From Anas platyrhynchos (taxonomy: Eukaryota > Chordata > Aves > Anseriformes > Anatidae): 64,000 nt of DNA. Each line of letters begins with the position of its first letter. Positions within the stretch are counted from its first letter, which is position 1. A model generated the notes under the pieces. It was not told the origin of the DNA. It made no database searches and saw nothing but the letters and a program-made list of their open reading frames with translations. Made by a program: the position numbers and the translations under genes. The stretch covers positions 3,592,001 to 3,656,000 of the forward strand of contig NC_092600.1 in the NCBI RefSeq assembly GCF_047663525.1, given 5' to 3'. Below, in pieces: positions 22,171-35,514 of this stretch.

Positions 22171-24823
22171 TGTGAGGGCTGGCGGTGAGGGGCTGCGGGG
22201 GCAGCTCCGGGAAGGGTTTCCTGCATATCGCATAGAGGATATAAGGAGGGAAATAAAGGGGGAGGTGTGTGCTGGGTGGGCGCCTGCTCGAGGGGGAGCC
22301 CTGCACAGGGAGCTGGGGCTGGGCTGGGGGGTGTCGTGGGGGTCTCGGGGCTGGGCGCCCGGAGGGTCTTGGTCCCACCTAAAGAGGCTAAAAAGGGTGT
22401 TAAAGTCGGCACGGAACACCTACAGCAAATCTGGGGGAAGAATATTTATTGATAATGTGTGCTTTAAAGACCTGGGAGCTGCAGGTGTGTCATCCTGTAA
22501 AGGAGGGGGTAGGCTTGGGGTCTGCTCGTTATACCATTGCTGGGGAAAAGCTGCTCGAATGTGGGTGGTTTTATTTTAAAAACTGCATTAATGAAACTTC
22601 AATAACTAATTTTTGTCACCTAAGTAACACAAAAAATGGCAATATGATCGTATTTCTGAAGTTAAAGCTAATGCAAACAGTAAATAAAGATGTTCAGCTG
22701 AACAGTGCTACTTGCAGGTTTCTGAGGTTTTGCCATAAGCATATTCAAAAGTGATAAATGCCCTGAGAGAGAGGCTCAGTTTGAGAAAGATTAGGATCGA
22801 TTAAAAAATACATCTTGCTCAGAAGCACAGCTGCTTCCCACACTCACCCATAAAAAGATTGCTATGCCCGAAATGAAGAAAAAAGCTTAGTCTTTGACTT
22901 CACTGCACTGAATGACTACACTTTCTGAAAGTTAGGCTTGAAACACGTTTTTGATCTCTCTTTTGAAATGCTGATGCTCAGCAGGTGGGTGTGAGGCTGT
23001 GCCAGCAGCCTCCCAGTGCTGCGTGCCTTGGGTGCGGTGTCTGCCTCTCCTTGCCCAGACAGACGCCAACTTCTGTACCCTCCTGAGAGGGTGGCCTTGT
23101 TACCAGCATTGAAATGGGGCTTCCTGAAGACATTTTTATCAGTTTGACACTTATTTCAACTGTTAAGGGCAGATCCATAAACTTCCAATTCTTTTTAATC
23201 TCTATTAAAAACTTCTTATAGTATTTTATTTTCTTAATTCTATTGAGCCCCCTGGTGTTGAGAACTGCAGGTAGAATCCAGAAATACATGAAAGCTGCTA
23301 ATTCTTTGTGGCCTGAATCTTTGATATGTTGGGCTTTTTTTTTTTTTTTGACTGCTATTTTAGCATGGGAAATAGCAAACAGCTGTTTGCTAACTGAGCC
23401 ACTGCTGACCGCTTCTTGGGAATCCCCTGCTGAGACCCCTGTATCATGGGAGAGATTTGAAAGTCTTAATTTTAGCAGAAGTTTGTGGTTCTGTTACCAG
23501 GACAAGCTGATGAAACAGTGATTTAACTTGAACTTTTCTGGATCCCTGTTGAATGCGTGGATATGGATTTGTTTTAGTAGGATTAACGTGCAGCTGTGCA
23601 ACGTACTTGATCACAGTATATTAAAGAGTTTGTAGAGGAAAGCAGCTGTATATGGTAGTGTACCAGTATTTGATACTGAGCTTGACACAAATTTGAATAT
23701 GAACAGACCTCATCAGTTTATCAGAATTTATCAAAGTTCAGCAACTGTGCTGCTGTTGTTTACATTTGATAATAATTTGGGCAGCTCTGCCTTAGGCTAA
23801 CACATCGCTGTTATTTACCTAAAAGCTTGCACACGCATCTTTGATTAAATATTTTTTTATTGTTATTATTCCTGCTTAGATTAGCCAACGTGGTTTATGC
23901 TCCTTTGAATGGTACTTGCAATCTTGGACATTTACAGGAAGAAACATCATTAGACTGTGCGTCTGCTTCTTGCTTGTTTGTTAACAAGACTTTTCCTGAT
24001 GTTTTTAATGCATTATCTACATTTTTTCTGCTTTTACCTGTGAAGTAAAAGTATCAATTCCATCGGGAATTGACAAACAGCATGAACAGAGGTAGGGGGC
24101 TTTTAACCAACGCACCCCAGGTGTGGTAGTTGGTGACAGACCTGCCAGGTCGGACAGGCTGGCACTTGCTTTCTGGGAGCTTTTGAACAGGGAGGAGGCT
24201 GCAGGCTGGGTGGTTGGTTACTGAGGGACTGCAGCTTCTGTCCTGCTCTTTGCACGTGGGACTGTGTTTAGGGTGGTGACTTAAGGCTGCTGGCACGAGT
24301 GGTGGTAGGAAGCTGTGCCATGTGCCAGAGGAGAGAGTGTCTGTGTTAGGTCATCTGCCACATAGATCTGCAATCTGATAGACAGCCGTGCACAGCCTTG
24401 CCAAGGAACAGAAAAAGGCAGAAAAGTCTGCGTTTTTTTTTCTTACTCTGTTTTCCATTACTTTTATAGTATGTTAGTAGTTACAGGCAGCGTTGTTTAC
24501 CAAACTATTAACGGTAACAACAATGCAAATATTGAATAATGTACTGTTTACATTGTGCTGCTGAGCAGTACAAGGTGAATGCAGTTACAACACTTGTTTC
24601 CCAGCTATTTTACGCTTTACCTGACGGCACAATTCTATCAGTAACACAGAATTTGCAATGCGGGGTAAACTACTTTGTGTTATGATGCCTTCAAGCATGT
24701 TCATATAAGGAAGAGAATGTATAAATCATCGTCCATGTATTTTCCTATTATTTTGTATAGGAAAAAATATTATTCTTACTAGTCTTTTTTAACTAATAAA
24801 GATTTTTGTGGTGTTTTCCCCAG
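22171..24823 (+). other. Probable first intron of FBXL21
   Basis: Sequence between the CpG island and the proposed 5'UTR exon. It contains a T run near 23335-23349. No coding exon or recognised repeat was found. Confidence 0.5.
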
Positions 24824-24923
24824 ATAGGAGGGGAAAGCAGACAGATGCTTCTGAGTACCCCATGGCCGCAGCTGCCTCAGTTCACTCATTTATTGCCTAT
24901 TGTAACTTGGAAGCATTCTTCAG
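24824..24923 (+). other. FBXL21: Probable 5'UTR exon of FBXL21, with two upstream ATGs
   Basis: A 100-bp segment bounded by TTTTCCCCAG and CAG|GTAAGA, both strong splice sites, on the same strand between the CpG island and the first coding exon. It carries ATGs at 24845 and 24862. If joined to the exon beginning at 28109, they open upstream frames of 31 and 41 codons, which end at 28125 and 28172, before the main ATG. The exon is predicted from splice signals only. Confidence 0.5.
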
Positions 24924-27900
24924 GTAAGAAAGGTCTTCAAAGTACCCCATGTGGGTTATAAGCATACACTTATTGTACTTCTGTGTTAAATCTTGAAATT
25001 GCATCTTGTTTTTTTTAACTCTTAGTTGTGTTATTTATGTGCTCTGGTGATACATGTCATTATAAACCTACCTTTTGTGTGTTAGACATTGACAGTAGTA
25101 TTGTAAATGAATTTTAGATTTCTTAACGTGCCATGCAGAGTTAGCAAAGGATGTTCAGCTCACTGTACTGCACGACGTGTAGTACCTGTCAACTGTATGT
25201 ACAATAGGCCACCGAAAAATCATATTTTTAACTATTATGTTTTTAGTAATCTACGGGTATACAGTGAGCTGGAAAATTTCTTATTTGCTACATAACTTCT
25301 TAAATAACATACAAGAATTCGAAGCTGTATCTGCATTGCATAAGAGCACTGTGGCTAAAATTGTTGGTAATGCCAAAACTAGACATGTGCCAGCACTTGC
25401 ACCTTTCCATTAGTTAAATGATAGCTTTCAGGTGACAACATTGGGCAGAACCAATTTCCTTTTTCACACTTACTATTTCCCTATCTGACTTACAGCATTG
25501 AGTGCACAGTTCATCTCGGTCTTATTTCCAAAGCTGCACTTGGTTCTTCCTCTGGCTCTCCCAGATTTTGTTTTTATCTATTTTTTTGTCAATGGCTTTG
25601 CAGGTCAGTTCATCTTTTGGGACCCATCACTGCCTTCTGGTTAAGGAATCCAAGCACACGTACAGGATGACTCAACAGTGGGATGGATGTTCAGATACCA
25701 GAAAGGTGCTGGTAACTTGACGGGAACTTCCACATTCTTTGGAGGTATGTGTGTATGTAAGCCTCTCATTGAATGCTACCCTGTTTATATCACAGGGAAG
25801 TATAATTTACTTAATTAAGTTCTAAAATAGACACAAACATAATCCTACATGCTCTTCCTAGTTTAAGTATTCAAAATGAAATAAGCATTCACACCTTCAC
25901 AGTAAATGGTAGGTCTTTGGCAAAACTTTGTGAGACCTTCTGGACCTTCTTTTCGACTTCGTATCCTACAGTGAGTAATACAGTGTAATTTTGCCTGTTT
26001 TAAAAGTACTGCAGAATAGAATACTAAAAATAGAATTTCTAGGGTTATCTGTTTTAAAGGGACGTAGCACCAAGAAAAAATTATGGCTTCTTTTTATCAG
26101 GGAGATTGTGTGTATTATGTATGCCTTGTCACATCCCTTTGTTCTTTTGGAGTGGATGTGCTGCATCTCACGTAATCTCATCTATAGCCTGGCCTGTGGG
26201 TTAGGGAAGGGTGCCCTTTCTGGTGCTTCTTAGATGCCAAAACCTCTTTGTGGGAGCCAGAACAGTACCTGTAAAGCTCCAAATGAGTTTCAAATAAGAA
26301 AGTGAAAACTTTGTTTTTTTTTTCCTTTTTTTTTTTTTTTTTCCAGAGATGGCATGACAGTAGCAAAAGTGTAGAGAAGCATCTTAGACAACAGCATTTG
26401 TTAAGTTAACGTTTTTTTGGGTCAGGACTTCAGTTTTAGGTAACAGCTAAAATTTTAACTCCTCCTGAGGAGGGAGGAGGATTAAAAAATTAGCAGGTAT
26501 TTGACTCAAACTAAATTTAGCATGGCTACCATTAACTAGAAGAGAGAGTTATGTAATTGTTGATTACCACATCTGCACATAATGCTTTGGAACGCCCGTT
26601 CATTGTGTGACTTAAAGCATTGAAAGTCATAAAACATGGTCACGTAGGTGTTAATTTGATAAAATTATCTAGGAGCAAAATGCAAGCTCAGCATGAATAA
26701 ACATCTTCACTACCTAAGTAACACTAATGTACTATTTAGAAATACCGCTTTGTTTTGCAGTGGAATATGTTGAAATAAAGGCATAACACTCTTCATTCTC
26801 TCTGAGTTGCGGCCTTTTCCCACTTGTTGTGTGTAAGGCATGTGTCTTACTCAGGAGAGAACAGATTCAGTTATTAAATATAATTTAAAGGGTGTTCCTA
26901 GGTTATCCCTCAGCATCTATGAGTTGTCTCTATTATAAATGGAAGCTTAAAGAGACTAAGGTGAAGATATCTGAAGACTGCTGGAATAAATTCTTTGGTG
27001 GTTGAGACAATTTAAGAGGATAAACAGAAGTGAACTTGATGATATGAACAGCACTTAATTTTCTAGATTCTTTCCCGCTTAGACGATGTACAGGCTTTTC
27101 TTTCATAAAAGTGGATTGTTACAGTCATATCAGAAATGCCAGTAGCCTACAAATCAGGATGCATCAGGGAAAGATAACTGTCAAATAAACTCTTAATAGG
27201 GTAGTTTGTACTGGCAGGTGTTCTTCCCCCCACCATAATGAGATGTTATGGAAAGCTTTCATTCTAGATGTCAGATCTTTTATTTCTTAATATTTCTTTA
27301 TCTAATTTAATGTTTACAGAGGGGGGAAATAATATTAAAGGAAATTAAATCCCAGAAAAAGTGTGCCATGAGGGTTGTCATGGAAAAATGGTTCAATTAA
27401 AAAAATGCAATGTGTTCTGTTCTCTTTTCTGCTCTTCTCCGAGCTCTGACTCGTGTGGCAGAGGTTGTTCAGTGCAGTAGAGTCGTGGAGTTTGCTGTGT
27501 TCTGGGGTCACTGTTTCATGCTGAAAAACAGCCTGTGAACCTCACTTTGCCCTGTTTTCCTAAGTGGCCCCTAAAGCTTGTGTTCACTGTTAGCTGTACA
27601 AACACCTTTTCCTGTGCTTGGCCTGTGTGTGTGGTTTTGTTTTTTTTTTTTTTTTTCACCCTTCAAAAAAAGTTTATGGAGGGGGCGGGCAGGACTTCTA
27701 AATTGGATTCTTCTGGATACGTGTTCAAAGTTCATTGTTGCTTAAAGGGAGTTGTTATGAATTGGCTTCCGTATTTGACAGAATTCTTGTAGTTCGAGTT
27801 TAAACTTAAATGTACAGAATTTGCTCTCTTGCTGTTAAAACACTTTTTTCTACAAAATGCTTGATGCACCATGAAGTATTAACAGATGAAACTGTACTTT

Positions 27901-28108
27901 GTAAGATAAAAAGCTGTTTTCTCCAGATTCAAACCAAGTTCTACAAAATAAATGGTACTGCAAAGCAAGGTCCTTGCTAATTATCTATGCAGTAGATAAA
28001 GACATACAGACATAATGTTTTTCACAGCAAAATTTAAGTATAGCTTGTTAATAATCCATTATCTCTTACTGTTTCCACTTGCTGACACTTTTTTTTATTA
28101 TTTTCTAG
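24924..28108 (+). other. Probable second intron of FBXL21
   Basis: AT-rich sequence with T-rich tracts near 26312-26342 and 27639-27656. No exon or recognised repeat was seen. It ends in a polypyrimidine tract and TTTTCTAG at 28101-28108. Confidence 0.5.
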
Positions 28109-28186
28109 AGACCTACTGTATGTGAGAACATTCAAGAAATTTGTGCAGCTTGAGTACGTTGGATTATTCTAGTGCCTGAAACTTTC

Positions 28187-31100
28187 ATGATGAAGAGAGC
28201 AAGGCAGAAGGTTGTGGTTGAAAATCAAATTCCTCAAACATCACAGAAAAACAAAAAACAGAAAACTTGCTTTGGTGAATCTGACCCCCTTGCCCCGGTG
28301 GACTGGGGAAGCCTTCCACACCATGTTATTCTGTGCATTTTCCAGTTTCTACCTTTAGTAGATCGAGCCAGGGCATCTTCTGTTTGCCGAAGGTGGAATG
28401 AAGTTTTTCACATCCCAGATCTCTGGAGGAGATTTGAATTTGAACTTACCCAGCCGGCTACTTCTTACTTAAAGTCTACTCATCCTGATCTGATTCAGCA
28501 GATTATCAAGAAGCACGCTGATCATCTGCAGTACGTCAGCTTCAAGGTAAAGTCTCGGATGAGTGGAGCCTCGTTTCATTGTGTTGCTGTGCCTAATGTA
28601 TGCAGCTTTTCTGTTGGTTGGCTGAAGTCTTGTACCTGGAAAGCTTTATATTTAAAAACGCAGCTATGCAAAAACTTACCACACATGCACGCTGTTTCCG
28701 ATTCTACACTTTATTCCCCAAAAAGTAAAGAGAGAGTTAGCATTATGTGGTGTAGCACTGAAGATTGAATGATATGTTCTAAGAATATCCTGCAAAGTTC
28801 TTGTGAATCAATGTTGGTGGCAATCTGAGTGAGTAATCAGTAGATTGTGTGGATAAACGCTTCTTACACGTGGAAGAATTCGAGGAAGTGAATTTAAATC
28901 TTACATGCACAGCCCTATTTTGCAAAATTATACAGTGAGCGGAGTATATCTTGACACTTTAGAACTCATGTGAATAGGGGAGATATGTTGCACAGGCAGG
29001 CACGTGTACACTTAAGGAAGAATGAAGTAACAGTAAACTTGATTTTAATGAAGGCTGAGTTTGTAGTCTCAGGACTGCATAAATTCAGGCTGCTTTTGTT
29101 TGAGTACTTAGTGTGGTTCACTAATAGTTTATCTGAGAAGATAGTTTCAATTGCAGGTGCTTTGTTAATGTTTTACAGTCACTTCTCCTTAGCAGAGGTC
29201 ATAGTTCTAAGCTGTGAAGGAAAAGAAAAAGAAAGGACTGATATATTAAAGCTAAGATTAAAATCTGAAGCTTCTCTTTGTCAGCAGATTTAGGAATTCT
29301 ACATTTGGAGATACTGATTTGGTTGTGTAGCAGCACATGGTTAATCAGTTAAGTACCTGTAACTTTTACATTTAATATAATTTATGGTAATACAGTGGCA
29401 ATATCATGTCTATTCGTGCAGCTTGTGTGCTTTATCAGGCTCTTAAGATATATCTTCAAGTATCAATGAAAAGCTGTCTCATTTCAGCTATCAGAGAAGA
29501 AGGAGAGATGAAATAGTGTTTCGTCCAAAGTTAGTCATCAGTTTTACACATGATCTTACAGATGAATTGGAAATAAGTTAATTATTCAAAATGTGAAGCT
29601 GTCGTCCCTGCAGGGAAAATGGATTACTGTGTTGGAATATATCTAGGCCTTCTCAAGTCTGTCTCTTTCTGCTCTAAAATTCTGGAATTGGCATTTAAAG
29701 TACATACATACCGCTGTCTGTCATACCTGCTCTAAGTTACGTAGGAAAGCATGAAGTTATTTGAAGAGAAGGTCTAGATCTGAGCTGTCTGTCCATACTG
29801 AAAATAACCATACTTGAGAATATTTTCTAACAGAAACCTTCCTGAACTCTCTTGTCGTGAAATTTCTAATTAACGTTATTTTTTTTGGTGTTGAATGAAA
29901 CCTGGTACAATACAGCTTGAAGTGGTAGTGGACTGTGAAGTCTTGGGTATTATTATTGCTGTTTTCTAAAATATAGTAAAGAATGACTTAATGCTTTTTA
30001 ATTTGCTTTTGTAGGTTGATAGTAGCACTGAGTCAGCAGAAGCAGCCTGTGACATCCTTTCTCAGTTGGTTAACTGTTCTATCAAGACATTGGGTTTGAT
30101 TTCTACAGCAAAACCAAGCTTCATGAATGTCTCCAAGGTAGTGTTCTATAAACTGCTTTTGAAAAGTGTGACTTAAATGTTTTTCAAGAAAAAGTAGTGA
30201 ACTCCTGATTACTTTAACCTTTCCACCGTGTCCACTTTCCATTGTTATACTACAATGGGAAGATTGAGTGTATGGTTGACTACTGAATGTAAAGTTAATT
30301 TTTGTGACATAGCAGCATTTAAAAAAAAGCAAAAAACAAAAACACTAAGGTAAGCATTTGTGCTTTACACAAGAAAGGGGTTGCTTGGGAAGTGATGATT
30401 GTACTTTCTGCATAAGCAAAACCTGAGGTTTAGATGAGGTTCTGCTTATCTTTCATGAGACTTTTCTTCCCTCCTCCAATTTATCCAAACAGGCTCATTT
30501 TGCTTCAGCACTTACTGTAGTTTTTGTAAACTCCAAGTCTTTATCATCAATCAAGATAGATGACACACCACTTGATGATCCGTCCTTGAAGGTTCTTGTT
30601 GCGAACAATAGCGATACTCTAAAACTGCTAAAAATGAGCAGCTGTCCTCATTTATCACCTGCTGGTGAGTAGTGAATATATATATATGAATAATATGGTA
30701 GGATAGCAGTATAAAACAATAGTTACGACCTACTTTTGAAGCAATTATTCATCTACTATGTATAGACAGTTTATATGTACAGCTTTGTAAACTTAACTGG
30801 TATTTTGTGGAAATGCACGTGTAAAATCCCAGACCCGTGGATCAGTTATTAGTTGGTGGGATGAAGAACATGAAAGTGGTCATCTTTTTGCAAAATTCCA
30901 TGAGTTTAATTTAATGAGCAAAAATGTTATACTTCAAAGTTTAATAATAAAAAAAAGCTTAAAGGGTATATGAATTTTAAGAACTGGTAGTGAAAGAGCA
31001 AGAGTCTTTGAGTTTCTGTAGTGCCCTCCTGTGTCCAGATCTGGTAGTATAGACTTGCTCATTTAAAGTACTGGTTGGAGAATGGCTCGCTCCACTTACA

Positions 31101-32375
31101 GGCACTAGAAAATGCAGGCTTGCTGTAAAGCTCAGAGGACCGTTGAGTCCCTTCTCACTTATTTCTTACATGAAATCCCCTTGGAGCTAGGGGAAGGGTG
31201 TGCTGGTCTAGTCTCTGTCCTGTATTCTTATCCAGAGTCCACAAAAGGTGATTTAATCTGTGTACTCTGTTCCAACAGATAAAGAGCAGTGTGTTGTTTA
31301 TGTCATAGTCTATGGAAAGATTTAACTGTTAAACTTAGCTGCAGGTGGTCATTTAAATAGAATATTCAGATAAATGCTGAAAGAATGAGCATTGGGGAAG
31401 GAAAGGGAACAGTGGCAAGTTCACCTGGATCTTACCTGATCTGAATTTCCTCTTGCTAAGGAAATTCTGGACAAGAAAAGGCAAAGAGGAACCAAAAAAA
31501 AAAGCATATCCAAGATAAATGTGACTAACTAGGTTTACTTCTATTACTGTTAAGTATTTGTGGCCAAAATCCCACAAAAGGATGTGGATATCTAGAACTT
31601 TATGTTTTGCTTTTTTTTGGATATGGTCATGAATACTCAAACGAGTAGAGTTAGTAGTTGCTCGAGCTTTGCAGCAAATAACTTTTCTGTAAAACAAATA
31701 GTGAATATAATTCTTTTTGTTTGTTTCTCAGGAGTTCTTTGTGTTGCTGATCACTGTCATGGACTTAAGGAGCTGGCTTTGAACTACTACATATTAAGTG
31801 ATGAACTGTTGCTGGCTCTTTCAACTGAAAAACATGTTGACCTTGAACACCTTCGCATAGACATTGTGAGTGAAAATCCTGGACAAGTTGAATTTCACAC
31901 CATTAAAAAACAAAGCTGGGATGCTTTTGTTAAACACTCCCCCAAAGTCAATATTGTGATGTATTTCTTCTTATATGAAGAAGAATTTGATGCTTTCTTC
32001 AGAGAGGAAACTCCTGTAACCCACCTTTACTTTGGTCGTGCAGTAAGCAAAGCAATGTTAGGTCGAATTGGCATGAATTGCCCAAGGTTAATTGAGCTGG
32101 TTGTGTGTGCTAATGGACTTCAGCCTTTGGATGATGAACTTATTCAGATTGCTGAGCGCTGTAAGAACTTAACAGCCATGGGACTTGGTGAATGTGAAGT
32201 AACTTGCAGAGGTTTTATTGAGTTTGTAAAGGTGTGTGGAGGCAGGCTTAACCAGCTCTCTATAATGGAGGAGGTACTGATTCCGGATAATGATTACAGC
32301 TTAGATCGACTTCATTTGGAAGTCTCCAAACACCTCGGAAGAATGTGGTTTCCTGATATGATGCCAACATGGTGA
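28187..32375 (+). CDS. FBXL21: FBXL21, F-box and leucine-rich-repeat protein (four coding exons)
   Basis: Coding exons: 28187-28546 (exon from 28109), 30015-30137, 30493-30664 and 31732-32375. All introns are GT-AG, and phases join to give 432 aa; human FBXL21 is about 434. Residues 39-83 form the F-box ([33 protein letters not shown]) that binds SKP1. The rest is a leucine-rich-repeat array with CRY-binding FBXL3/FBXL21 character, e.g. [14 protein letters not shown] and [11 protein letters not shown], ending FPDMMPTW. The protein is the substrate receptor of an SCF ubiquitin ligase acting on cryptochromes in the circadian clock, and opposes or buffers FBXL3. FBXL21 is preferred over FBXL3 because of the LECT2/IL9 neighbourhood and closer similarity. 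ATG 28187 is chosen as the first in-frame Met after an in-frame region with stops; the next codon is also ATG. The human gene is classed as a pseudogene, whereas this copy looks intact. Confidence 0.95.
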
Positions 32376-32428
32376 ACTCTCTTCATCAGTGGATAAACAA
32401 GTAGAAACACGACGTTACTTTCTATGCA

Positions 32429-32434
32429 AATAAA
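32429..32434 (+). terminator. Proximal polyadenylation signal of FBXL21
   Basis: AATAAA 54 bp after the stop codon. It would give a very short 3'UTR; a more distal signal lies at 34054. Confidence 0.55.
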
Positions 32435-34059
32435 GAATTTAAAAAGGAAGTAGGAAAACGTATTTTCAGATTTGAGTTTTTTACCTTGTGAACATCTAGT
32501 AGTGTTACAGCAAAATATTCAAGAATATTAATGGTATTTTGAAATAGAAACTGGATTAAGTGTACTTAACACTCCTGAAGGTATGCCTGTTGTTTACAGG
32601 TGCTTCACCCTTCAGTTAACTTAGGTTTCTCTGAGCTCCAGTTCTTACGTTCTATTTGCATTAAGTTTTTTTCCATGTGCTTTGTTAGTCTTTCTTTAGC
32701 AGTCAGGAGCAAATGTTTCTCCTTGAGCAACTCAAACTTTATGGGAAGCTGCATACAACTCGGAGTTCAGGAAGACTGTTTTTATTTGCCATGATGTTTT
32801 ATGCAGCTATTTTTCAAAATATTCTTGTTATACATAAAAAAGCTTGTACATGAAAATCTTACGCTAGTCCAGGTTACTCAAGTCTAGCATAAAGTTCTGC
32901 TGGTGTATTAAAATGTTGTGGTAAATAAGCTTACGCTACCAAAAAAAGTCTGAAAGATTTTAAATTGCACTTTAGCTAAACTGGTAGAGCGACTTAAACT
33001 GTAGAGACAGCATTGTACAGTGCTTTATTTTTCTATCTTATGCTTTTAGTGGATGGAAAAAAACATTGTGTTAAAGTTAGTGAATTTAAAAGTTCAGTTG
33101 TAGATCGCTTGGAAGAGCAGCAAAGTGCTTTGGAAACAACCAGAGTATACAGAATGGCTTCTGGGTTTGAGTATCTTCTGGGTTTTGTATCTTTGATTAC
33201 AAAGGTTGATGTCTGAAGGCTGTTCTGGACTCTGATTAGTCAGAGATAAGAAGGATCCCATAAATGTGGCTAGTGAGAAGGAAGGATTGGGTGGAATATA
33301 GCTGTTTTTAATCACTTTCTGGAATTAAGGGTTTAGAGCATTTCAAAAACTTCTTTGCAAGTTAGAGGCCAAAATGGCCTGTGGTAGTCTTAACTTTCCT
33401 GCTGTGCTGTCAGCCCTGATTTCTAGAATGTGTATTGCTGGAGGTAATACAGAAATTTTTGGTTCAGGAGTGATTATGAGGCTGTTTAATACTTGTTATT
33501 TTCTTTTGAGGAAGAAGACTGACTTTACTTTTTTTCCACCATGGAAACGAATGATGAGCTGATGTGAACTAGAGTATGTACATGTATTTTTGTGATGACA
33601 TTTTGCACAGTTTGTAAACTGAAATGCATTGTATATATTTTTTTCCTTACTTGTTTTCACACTGTAGTTCCCATTCCTGTTTGTAATGAAAGTCTACATT
33701 TAATGTAATTTAATTTACTGTTTTTTGTCACATCAGAGAAAGAATCAGTGTCTCCCACAGCTATACCTTTTTTTTACTGTAAAAAAAAAGGCTAAAGGCC
33801 TCCATTGTATGGATCAGAATGTTCTTGATTTGTTCACAGTTACAAGCTAAAGGAATTCAGGCGATACATAATGCATGGCTGAACCAATAATGCATTACCA
33901 CTTGTTGCACGATTGAAGAAAGAAGCATCTGGTTCTGCTTACTAACACCTATTACTGAAGCACCTGCTTTGTAATCACAGGGATCGAACAAAAGGCAGGT
34001 ATTTCCAAATGCTACCTGGTTTAAGATGCGTGATTTGCTGTAACTGTAAACATAATAAA
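32435..34059 (+). other. Possible extended 3'UTR of FBXL21, ending at a distal AATAAA
   Basis: An AT-rich tract with a Pumilio-type TGTATATA at 33630-33637 and several ATTTA-like stretches, ending with AATAAA at 34054-34059. A TCTGTCTGTGT-rich stretch follows, resembling a downstream GU element. These fit a long alternative 3'UTR, but no transcript evidence is available. Only short frames with no recognised product occur. Confidence 0.4.
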
Positions 34060-35486
34060 CTGATCTAATACATGCGCTGATATTAGACTCCTGTCTGTCT
34101 GTGTCACTGTTCGTCCTCCCTTTAGGTAGGGTTCTGTCCTGCAGGAACTTGACAGTCCTAGAGAGGCAGCAGAACTCTTGTCAGTTATAGAAAATTTCAT
34201 GTTCATGCCTCAAACTGTGAAATGAAACCTGGATAAATCTTGTAGAGCACTGACAAGTTCTAGAGTCCTTTGTCTGTAGTCAACCTAGCAGAATTACTGG
34301 TTACCAGTGGCAACATACAGAAATGAAATCCAGGGGGGAACTTTAAAATGCTTGTTTGAATCTTGTTCCTTTCTCTGCTCCTCTGTTACTGGAGCAGCTT
34401 TTCTGTGAAACTATAGATCTTAGCTTACCCCAGCTCCAAGCTTCTCGAAAAGTGGGCCTGCATTTAATAATGCTGGGAGTTCTTATGTGATTTTTTGTAT
34501 GCTTATTCTGTGAATGATCTGAACAAGTAAGACCAACTGATTTGAATTTATAACTAAATATCAACAACAATTCATTAGTCTTCATTTGAAATACTGATTC
34601 TTCACTGCTACCATGGGAAGCTAGCTAACTGGGAAGCTAACTTCTGATGTTAATGTTGAATTTTCGTTTGTGTTATAGATTTGTTTTTAGTGTCCCTATG
34701 TTGGTGGTATGAGAGTATCAAACTACTGGCCTGCGTGAAGCAGCATTAATTCTGCTTTTTACACCCCTATTTTTTTCAGTGCGTAATGCAAGCGTACAGT
34801 TTGATGCTAGAATGGCTAAAACCCCCAAAGAGAAGTACAGAATCTGCACCTGAAGGGCAAAGGAGATTTGTAGGGTCGTTCCAGAAAGCCCAGCTTTCAG
34901 CGAAGCCTGCAGCAATGCACCTTTTCTGCCACATGAGGGAGTGAGCTGGTCTCCAGGCTTGTGGACTTGGCTGACTCCTTGAGACAGCTCATCATTACTG
35001 ACTGCTATCTGCCTGGCTGTCTCACAAATGCAAATTCCGAGAAAAACTTGCTTTCTTTCCTTTTAGTGGTGTGCCTTTGCCATCAAATAGAGGAATCAGT
35101 TGTGGCATGACAACCCCAAACAGCATCTTTTAGGCCTGTTGGGAGTGTTTCAGCAAGCTTCCCTCAGTTCAGGCGCCTTTAAAAGCTGAAATAAGCTTGC
35201 TTTCAGTATCATTGTTTGCTAAGGTGTCATAAAGGTGGTAAATTAGCCTAAAATAAGATATTCCCAACAACTACTGATACTGTAACAGTACCAAGCTAAC
35301 AGCTGGCACAGATGGTAATGTTAGGGCCGTGCAGTATTAGGTGAGGCCCAAAGTGTTGAATCAGCGATGTAAGCCCTTGTGCACACTGTGTAACTTTCAT
35401 TCTGTATGGAAAGTGCCTTTTTCCTTACTTTTCTGACATAGTCTGCCCACATGAGAACAAAAACACCTTCTGAATGCTGAGATGCG
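34060..35486. other. Short intergenic gap between convergent FBXL21 and MIM-1
   Basis: About 1.4 kb separating the 3' ends of two oppositely oriented genes. No exon or repeat was recognised. Confidence 0.5.
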
Positions 35487-35492
35487 TTTATT
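35487..35492 (-). terminator. Polyadenylation signal of MIM-1
   Basis: TTTATT on the plus strand is AATAAA on the minus strand, 23 bp after the MIM-1 stop codon. It implies a very short 3'UTR. Confidence 0.75.
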
Positions 35493-35514
35493 CAGAACTT
35501 CCTACATATCCATT

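Noticed and set aside
21705-22419. Long minus- and plus-strand ORFs (up to 235 codons) in the CpG island
   Set aside because: GC-rich sequence has few stops in several frames at once. The translations are proline, alanine and arginine low-complexity with no domain, so they are composition effects.
28547-28768. Extension of the first FBXL21 coding frame past 28546
   Set aside because: AAG|GTAAAG at 28546/28547 is a good donor, and the homologous protein continues in the exon at 30015. The read-through is intronic.
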